Below, one piece after another: positions 9,300-16,281 of a stretch of 16,281 nt of DNA (positions are counted from its first letter, which is position 1; each line of letters starts with the position of its first letter). A program made the position numbers and the translations under genes. The stretch spans positions 1 through 16,281 of the forward strand of contig NW_014013014.1 of the NCBI RefSeq assembly GCF_000611645.1, read 5' to 3'. This DNA is from Monoraphidium neglectum. Lineage: Eukaryota; Chlorophyta; Chlorophyceae; Sphaeropleales; Selenastraceae. The notes under the pieces were generated by a model that saw only the letters and a program-made list of their open reading frames with translations, was not told where the DNA came from and made no database searches.

Positions 9300-12200
9300 T
9301 CAGTCGAGGCCGTCGTCAGACGAAGCTTCCGAGTAGCTGCCCGCCAGCCGCCGCAGCCGCTCCTCCACCTCCTCCACCTCGCCGGCGCCGTAGCCCCACC
9401 CGTCCAAGACGCTGCGCCCCGACGCCGACCGCGACGCGCGCCGCAAGCCGTGCGCGCGGGACTGCAGCCACGCCTCGAAGTCCGAAGAAGCGGCGACACG
9501 CGTCAGCACTGGGCACGACGCCACGTGGCGCCCGTCGCACCCCGCCCCTGCCGCTGCGCCGTCTGACACCGCCCCGCCGGGGGCCCACTCCGAGACAACG
9601 CCGCCCGCGGGGCCAACGTGCGGCCCGAAAATGCCTGGGAATGGCAGCGGGATCGGCAGCGGCGCCGCCGCGACGCACCGGTGCACCACGCAGCGGCGCT
9701 GCGGCTCGGACCTTAGAGCGCTATCTAGTGCCGCCGCCGCCGCCGCCGCCGGTGACGTTGAAGCCGCGCCACCGCCGCCGCCGCCGCTGCCGCTGCCCTC
9801 TGCCAGCAGAGCGCCCCTCAGCACGACAGACTCCGCCAAGGAGGAGGCAGGCGCCAGCCGCAGCGCCGCCGCGGGCCCGGGCGCCAGCACGGCAGCGTGC
9901 CGCAGTGTCGAAAGCTGGTACGCCGCCCGCTGCTGCTCCGCGCCCGCCGTGCCAGCCGCCGGCCCGCCGTTGCCGCCGCCGCCGCTGGCCCTCTGGGGCT
10001 GCTGCTGAGCCTCTGCCACTCGCGTGTCACCCCTCTGCTGCGCGGCCCAGTCGTCGCCACCAGCAGCGCCCGCGGGCAGCTGCATGGCAGCTGCCGCGAA
10101 GTTGGCGCCGCCGTGGCCGGTGAGCAGGTTCACCCAGGAGTGCATGTCTGTCGCGCCGATGGGCGCGCCGACCGCAGATGTCGAGGCTGCGGGGGTGGAG
10201 TTAAGATGTGGGCGCAGGGAACAAAGCAGGCAGAAAATGTGCGCATGCAACGAGGCCCAACGGTGTGCACCCAAGATTGGTCTCCGCCTGTCAGAAACCG
10301 CCTGCAGACATCATTATGGAACGGCAGAGGCGCGGCTCCTATTCCAAAATGTCCTTCATGCGAGCGACTCACACGCCATCCGCAACGGCAGCGTGAGGGT
10401 GTCGACCGCCGCCGCCAGCAGCGCCGCCTCGTGGTATGCGCTCGGCCGCGGCGGCAGCCGCAGCAGCGGCAGCTGCCGCGCGGCCGCCGGCGGCAGGCAG
10501 AGGGGCATGTACAGGGACACGCGCTCTGACAGCTCTGCGCAGGCCAGGGCGTCGCTCAGCGCAGCCCTGCTCTCGGTGTCGGCGTGTGGCGGAAAGGCGG
10601 GTGCGGTTTGCAGCCATGGGGGCGAGATATTGGAGTCAATGGAGTCAACAGAAGACAACAGCGCACACTGGATGGACTGTGTAGTTGCCCAAAACCAAAC
10701 CCCAGCATCCACGATAACACCAAGCACAGCCCCAGCCTGCCCCTGAACACTTTCAAAAGGCTCAACCCAGCACCCACATGACGCCCGCAACGCCGCCGCC
10801 GCCGCCGCCACCGCCAGCGGCGGCCCCGGCAGCGCCTCCCGCCTCCCGGCCGCCCTCGTGGCCCGAGCTTCTCAGCGAGAAGTGCAGGATCTTCACGCCG
10901 GGAAGTTCCTCGCGCAGCTCGTCAAGCACAGACCTGGAGAGGGCCCCGAAGCCCGTCAAATCGTCAGAGAACAACTGGACGCCTGGGAGGGGGGGCGGCA
11001 GGCGAGCACGGCGGTTTGCCGCGATTTGCGCGAGGGCGACATGTGGCTGCAGCGGCGCAACACGCCCGACTGGGGCGTGGGATGTGCCTCGCATTGAAAA
11101 GCTTGAAGGTCTCCATTGTTGACAAGCAAACCGATGCATCCCGGAATAAAACGTGCAACTGCCTCGCCTGCGGCTTGCCGTTGTGCCACTGTGCACCAGG
11201 CAGGCCTGGGCAAAGCCTGCGCAGCCGACGCAACAGCCCTCGCAAGGGTGGACGCACCTTGTATGCTGTCGCACTGCTCGCTCCACCAGCGCGCCCCGTC
11301 CACCACCCCCTCCACCACTGCCCGCGTGCCATGCGGCAGCGCCTCGGCGGCGCCATAACCCTCAAACGCCGCCGACGCCCCCTGCCACACGCCGGGCAGC
11401 GCCTGCACGCTCCTGGGGTGCAGCCGCGCTTTCAGGTAGTCAGTCCAGAACCTGACGCCGCGGCTGGCGCTGGATTGGGAGGCCGCTGCGCCGCCGGGCG
11501 GGTGGGGCGCATCCAGCTGCCGGGCGGCTTCCTCAAGGGCCGCTTGGTGGCGGGCAAAAGCAGACTCAGGCTCTACATTGCGACAAGGGGGGTAGCGGAT
11601 GAGTGGCATTGCAGGAGCAGCTAGGGATCCTGCAAAGCGTAGCGTCTCTGAACTGCAGATAGAATGGCATGTCGCGTGCATGCCAGCGAACGTGCAGCGT
11701 GGCTGAGTGGTGTGAGGGGGGGTCCCGACGGCGCACTAGGGGGCCTGACGCATGGGCGGTCTGCGCGGCGACGCACCGCGGTCAAAGTCAACGGCGGCCT
11801 GCGCCTCCAGCTGCTGCACGAAGGAGCTCTTGGGGATGGGGCCCGACGCAAACACCTCCACGCCGCCGCCCCACGTCGAGACGCCCGCCGCGCCGGCGGC
11901 CGCGCCGCTGCGCGCGTCGGGCCCGAACGCGACGCCTGCGGGGGTGCGGGTGCGCTCGAGTCGGTGGCAGGTGGAACAGTGCTCGCTGGCGCAGCCCACC
12001 CCTGGACCCTCGATTTGGAACATCCTAGCAAGCTGCTTGGCAACGTGGCATATCACGAGACACCTGACCGAGAGTCTCCTTGAGGCATGCTCAGGCTGGC
12101 GGCCTCACCTCCGGTTGCGCCGCTCACATCCAGAATCACCGTCCTCGGGTAATAGCTGAGCGCCCCCTGCGAACGTGGTGCGTTTGTGTTGTGAGCGTCA

Positions 12201-12620
12201 ACGCTACTGTTAACACATGCTAATCGGCTGCCGTGCATGCGTGTCACGCCATTTTCGGCGCCGCCTGGGCGCATGGGAGGCCTGCTTGGCCCCAGGCTCT
12301 GCATGCAGCTGCCCGCTCGGCCTCACTTGCCGGTCCTCCGACCAAGCAAACAGCACGTCATCATCAGTGCAGCCGCCACCGCTGCTGACAGCTTGGCCAA
12401 GGGCCTCGTCCTGGGAATGGGAATGGGCGCGTTGATGCGGGCAGCAGCACCAGCACGAGCCGCAGCGGCGAGCAGCGTGCAGCGGCAGTGAGGCGCGTGC
12501 GGAGTCCGCAGGGCCCGCTGGGCGTAGTCGCGTTTAATGGATACCCACCTGAAAGTTCCAAAAATGAGCCCCGGTGTAGTTGGCGAGCGATCCAAGCTGC
12601 AAAGAAATGATCTCGCGCAT
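9300..12620 (-). CDS. DML1: DML1/Misato family protein, 695 residues, 8 exons
   Basis: Misato/DML1 proteins are tubulin-like factors needed for mitochondrial distribution and morphology and, in animals, linked to spindle and tubulin folding. Exons in transcript order: 12620-12549, 12410-12327, 12166-12109, 11935-11777, 11572-11258, 10982-10774, 10676-10373, 10186-9300; all GT-AG, phases agree, 2088 coding bases. Conserved blocks: MREIISLQLGSLANYTGAHF at the N-terminus (start ATG 12620-12618), LSYYPRTVILDVSG, FWTDYLKARLHPRSV, WWSEQCDSIQGVQLF with SDDLTGFGALS, YHEAALLAAAVDTLTLPLR, MHSWVNLLTGHG, AESVVLRG, and a C-terminal EEVEERLRRLAGSY helix. Segments around residues 280-295 and 420-560 are Gly/Ala/Ser-rich inserts, making it longer than human MSTO1 (about 570). 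The exon 6-7 junction is the least certain: acceptor 10677 and the in-frame one at 10668 differ by three residues. Acceptor 11573 is TAG. Confidence 0.92.
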
Positions 12621-13495
12621 GTCGACAAATTTGCTGTCGCACGGCTCTGCTTACATGACTTGCAATCTTGTACACAAAGGGCAAATTATAAACCGAAGCG
12701 TTAAGCAACGCGCAGTGGAACACAGCCTGCTCCATGTATGCACAGTATGCTGCACTGCAGGAAGCCAGGTGCGGTTGAAACCTCATTTGTGCAGACATAG
12801 TGCGTACACAAAGAGCGCTGCATTATACCAGACGTGGCGCCACGAGTTTCAATGGAGTGCGGCTTCTCACCCGCCACCCATAGCAACTGGCGCAAGGTCA
12901 AAGTAGGTCAACCAAACTTGGCTGTGCACTGTGTCTGGAACACACGCACAGTGTCCTAGCTGATCTGATGCAAGGAGTCACACCATCTTCCAGCCGTATG
13001 TGCCAGTGGGGCTGCTGCAAACTCCCAGCTTGACGTGCTGATGAGGCCAGCGCCACACCACCCGTTCTTGCTGAAACTTCTGATTTCTTTCTTCAGGCAG
13101 AGGTATTGGTACAGCAGCAGCGCCCAGCAACAATCAGAATCTGCCAAGGCTGAAGACTGACACCGCGGTTTCTCACCAGCACGAGCCCCCCGCCGGCCTC
13201 ACGTCAAGCAAGCGGTGCCTTGCACGCACAAGTCAGAGTCAGACCTCGGAGTCCGCTTCAGGGTTGGCAACGCACCAAGTTTCGAGGTGCAACATTGAGG
13301 TCCTGCCGCTGTGGCTGCCGCGGCACCTGCACCCCTCCCACCATGTCAGGCGCGCAGTCGGGCGCCCCTGCATGTCCTTCGCCACGCAAAACACCCCGCT
13401 GGCAACAACAATCCGCTCGCTGCGCGTGTCACTGCGGTTTACAGCCGTGCGGCGCCCACGACCACCACGCGCGGGCGGCCGCGCTGCTCCAGCAA
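12621..13495. other. Spacer between head-to-tail ARP5 and DML1 genes
   Basis: On the minus strand this contains the 3' UTR of the ARP5 gene and then the promoter and leader of the DML1 gene. A TATA-like TATAAT reads on the minus strand at 12690-12685, about 65 bp before the DML1 ATG; it is only weak evidence for a core promoter. The stretch from about 12650 to 12950 is clearly less GC-rich than the genes. Short open frames on both strands show no family resemblance. Confidence 0.65.
13439..13443 (-). terminator. TGTAA polyadenylation signal for ARP5
   Basis: The minus strand reads TGTAA here, about 53 bases after the ARP5 stop codon (13498-13496). TGTAA (UGUAA) is the predominant polyadenylation signal of chlorophyte algae, normally a short distance before the cleavage site. 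A pentamer can occur by chance, but its strand and position fit. Confidence 0.55.
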
Positions 13496-15895
13496 TCACC
13501 AATAGACAACGCCCGCATACTCTTTCACGTACTCTGGGCCCCGCTCCTCATACTCGTCTCTCGTCAGCGCGCCGCCCCACCCGCCGCCCGCGCCGCCGCC
13601 GAACGCGCAGCCCGCGACGTGCGCCGCGCCGCGCCAGGGGTCAAGAGCGGGCCGCTCGCTGGCGACGACGCGCATCGGGGAGCCGTAGGGCAGGCGGGCG
13701 GTCAGGTCGGACTCCAGGCGCCGCGCAAGCCCTGATTTGTGCGGCCGCCGCATCAGACAATTGAGATGGGTGGGCGTGCAAGGGTCAGTGCATCGAAACG
13801 TACAGCAAAAAGCAGGCGGGTGTGCGCACATGGGGTGCTCGAAAACAAGGTAGCCATGCCAGCCGCCAGTTTCTGAGAATTGGAGTCCCTCACAGCCAAT
13901 CCAAGGATCCGTCCATACGCCCCCGCTGCGCCCAGCAGCCTTTCGACCACCCTTTGACTTTCACAGTATCGCCGGCCCCATGCAACGCCGCGCCGCGCGA
14001 CGCGCTCACCGGGGAAGCCGCTGCCGCCGCCGACGAGCAGCAGGCCGCCCGCGATGCACGCGGCGCGCTCCTGCGCGGACAGGCGCCCCAGGCACGACTC
14101 AACCAGCTCGGGCAGCCCAGCCTCGTCAAGTCCCGCCAGCGGCGGCTGCAGCAGCACCTCGGGCACCCTGAAGCGCTCGACTCCCAAAAGGATGTAAGAC
14201 GCATCCCCCTGGGCGGCCGCTGTCGCTGCTGATGCGGCCGCCGCCGCGGGAGCTTCCGGCGTGGCGCCGCGCGCCAGGGCGGCTGCCGCGGACGGCTCCG
14301 GCGTGCCGCGCGCGCTGGCGCCGGGGGTGACGGCGGCGGCCACGGCGCCGCGGATCGCGGGCGTCGCCGCGGCCGCGTGCGGGGCACCGGCCCCCGGCCC
14401 GCGCGGCTGCAGCGGCGCCAGCAGCGGCGCGAAGGCGCCGCCGCTCGTATCCGCGCCATCGCCAAAGCCGCCGTCGGCGGCGCCTCCAGCCGCCTCACCG
14501 CCTGCCGCGCCGAGGGGCCCCTGCGCTGCTGTCGCGGCGCCGTCGTCCCCTCCGATCTGCTTCAACCGCTCCGCGAGCCAAGCGAGCTCCTCTTCCTCGG
14601 CTGCTTCGGCCTCTGCAGGGGTCCGGTGATGGCACCAGGGTGTCGGTGACGTCACCAGGGTGACGCATTGGGGGTGGGATGGTCAGGGTGGCGGAACAAG
14701 GACGAAACCCTTACATGCTGCCTCATAACAGCAGCAGTCGCAGCAGTCGCGGCCCTGATTTGTGGCCCAGCGGCAGCAGAGGTTTGACCCACTGCACAAC
14801 AATCCATCACGAGCGGCCCGTGTCATTCTTATTAGGATGCTGCTCACGGCGAAGCCCCGCCCGCTGTTGGTGTGCCCCGAGCAGGCGAACCAGCAGCCCT
14901 GTGCAGCTGCCCTGCAACTTCACCCCCGCCAGCTTCCCCTCAGCTGCCCGCCCCTGCAGAGACCACACCCACCTGAGTCGCTGCTCTCTGGATGCATCTG
15001 CCTATAGACGTCCCAGTCAGCGTCGTCCGCGCCGAACCCGTCGTCCTCGCTGCTGCCGTCGCGGCCGCGCCGCTGCTTGCCGCTGGGGCCGCCCGCCTTG
15101 GCGCCGCCGCGCTTCTTCTTGGCGCCGCCGGCCGCCTGCGCCAGGAGGCGCATGCGGGCCCTGCGACCGCGGGCAACGACGCGGGGAGCAAGGGGGCGCG
15201 CGCGCGTTGGCGCGAATTAGCTGCAATTATTGGGAGGGGTGAGCGCATAGCTGAACGAGCACAATTTTAAGCACAGCGGAAACTGCAAGTGCGTGGCTGT
15301 TCCAGGGAGCCCGCTGTGACCCGTGGTGCGGCGCCACCAGGTGATAGCAGGTGCACGGCAGCAGCATGGGAGGGGGAGAGGGCAAAGGCCCCGCCTGCCG
15401 GCGTCGCAGCTGTGGGTGTGTCCGAGGCAGCACAGGCAGCCCAACCACCCTGATCACGTGTGCTCCCTGCCCCCCCGCACCTCTTTTCCGAGTCCATCCT
15501 CTGGCTCCCCCCCCGCCGCCCTGCCCCGTCCCCGCCCGCCGCCGGCAGCCCCAGCCGCCGCCGCCGCCGCGCCTCCGCCCGTGCCGCGCCGGCCGCCACG
15601 CGCTGGCGCAGGCCGACGACGTACCCCGCCGGGTCCGCCGCGCGCGCCGCGTCCTCCCGCGCCTGCCTGTCAGCTAGGAACCGCAGCCGCTCCTCCTTCC
15701 GCGCCGCCGCGCGCGCCTTGCCCTCGATCGACGCCTTTGTCGACGCCTGCCGCCGCTTCTCCCTGCGCTGCTCCTCGGTCAATTCGGCATCAGGGATCCC
15801 CAGCAGTGGATAAGGATTCTCCGCAGCCGCCTCGCCGGTCCCCGGGCCGCCCGCCTCTCCTTTCCCATCGCCGCCCTCGCCGCCGCCCTCGCCGC

Positions 15896-15985
<90 letters not shown>

Positions 15986-16281
15986 CGTCCTCCACCTCCA
16001 TCGGCTCCTCCGAACCCTCCCTCGCGCCGCCCTCCGCGCCCGCCGCCGCCGCCGCCGCGGCGGCGGCGGCGATGGTGGCCGTGAGCTTCTCGATCTGCTG
16101 CTGGGCCTCTGATATGTACTTTTCCAAGTCGGCGACGTCCCTGAACTGCCCGCCGGCGAGCAGCTGCCGCTTAGCTTCCGCGTCATTGGTCGAGTCGACC
16201 TGCGGAGAGGGGGTTTTGATGGGGAGGGAGGGAGGGGGGGGCGGGGGTCGCAGCTTCTGCTGGGAGGGGAACGGCGGCGCG
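13496..16281 (-). CDS. ARP5: Actin-related protein 5 (INO80 complex subunit), C-terminal 581 residues, 5'-partial
   Basis: Arp5 is an actin-fold subunit of the nuclear INO80 chromatin-remodelling complex, acting with Ies6 in nucleosome sliding. Exons in transcript order: 16199-15481, 15160-14973, 14612-14010, 13731-13496; GT-AG, phases agree; upstream exons lie beyond the window (acceptor at 16201-16200 after a strong pyrimidine tract). Visible in order (residues of this fragment): helical LEKYISEAQQQIEKL; polyQ 73-101; the Arp5 block LLGIPDAELTEEQRREKRRQ from about 131, then a long Arg/Lys/Glu/Ala helical insert; FGADDADWDVYRQM, matching the Arp5 signature; acidic EAEAAEEEELAWLAERL; a roughly 112-residue Ala/Gly/Pro insert (14547-14212); then the C-terminal actin core VERFRVPEVLLQPPLAGLDE, LLLVGGGSGFPG, RLPYGSPMRVV, DPWRGAAH and TRDEYEERGPEYVKEY. 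The N-terminal ATP-binding half is outside the window. Introns 15480-15161 and 14972-14613 (over 300 bp) hold no other gene. Confidence 0.92.
15897..15983 (-). repeat. Coding CAG repeat: 29-residue polyglutamine in ARP5
   Basis: On the minus strand there are 6 CAG, 2 CAA, then 21 uninterrupted CAG codons, 87 bp in all, translated as 29 Gln within the ARP5 exon 16199-15481. The tract is flanked by an acidic stretch (MEVEDE) before it and a Gly/Glu-rich linker after it. Confidence 0.97.
16044..16071. repeat. 28-bp perfect GC-only palindrome in the ARP5 alanine run
   Basis: GCC units run into GGC units around the centre CCGCGG, giving 14 bp arms with no spacer. The palindrome encodes part of the polyalanine run just upstream of the polyQ tract, 60 bp away. 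It could fold into a very stable hairpin in single-stranded DNA or RNA. Confidence 0.92.

Noticed and set aside
9185..10123. Pro/Arg-rich open frame of 312 codons on the plus strand
   Set aside because: It is antisense to the last exon of the Misato gene; its composition is the complement of Gly/Ala codons.
1..16281. Hidden defence system, biosynthetic cluster or mobile element
   Set aside because: All substantial coding signal is explained by four intron-bearing eukaryotic genes. I saw no transposase, reverse transcriptase, integrase, terminal repeats or tRNA-like sequences.

Overview
The window looks like nuclear DNA of a green alga (Chlorophyta; the lineage within it cannot be fixed from sequence alone). 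It is GC-rich. Its genes are split into many short exons by introns of about 80-410 bp that nearly all begin GTG and end YAG. Several sense-strand introns carry long CA microsatellites, and the proteins carry Ala/Gly/Gln low-complexity inserts. One TGTAA, the usual chlorophyte polyadenylation signal, lies just after a stop codon. There is no sign of operons, Shine-Dalgarno sites, rRNA, tRNA, CRISPR or transposons. All gene models below were assembled by hand from splice sites, reading phase and family similarity, with no database search.

Layout. (1) Positions 1-4295, plus strand: the 3' part of a gene for an alginate-lyase-superfamily polysaccharide lyase (Pfam Alginate_lyase type), 14 exons in the window, with a C-terminal Ala-rich tail full of N-glycosylation sequons. 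(2) 4296-5634: intergenic, with a candidate promoter for the next gene. (3) 5635-8442, plus strand: a complete 8-exon, 315-residue alpha/beta hydrolase of the monoacylglycerol lipase type. Its Asp and His are in register, but the nucleophile-elbow serine is glycine (G-N-G-V-G). (4) 8443-9299: convergent intergenic spacer. (5) 9300-12620, minus strand: complete 8-exon DML1/Misato homologue, 695 residues. (6) 12621-13495: spacer between two head-to-tail minus-strand genes. (7) 13496 to beyond 16281, minus strand: the 3' four exons (581 residues) of actin-related protein 5, a subunit of the INO80 chromatin remodeller, with a 29-residue polyglutamine tract.

The four genes have no evident shared pathway: one acts on extracellular polysaccharide, one is lipid-hydrolase-like, one is a tubulin-like mitochondrial/cytoskeletal protein and one is nuclear. 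This is an ordinary eukaryotic gene neighbourhood, not a functional cluster. The most unusual single signal is the serine-less hydrolase; the alginate-lyase-family gene is the next most interesting.
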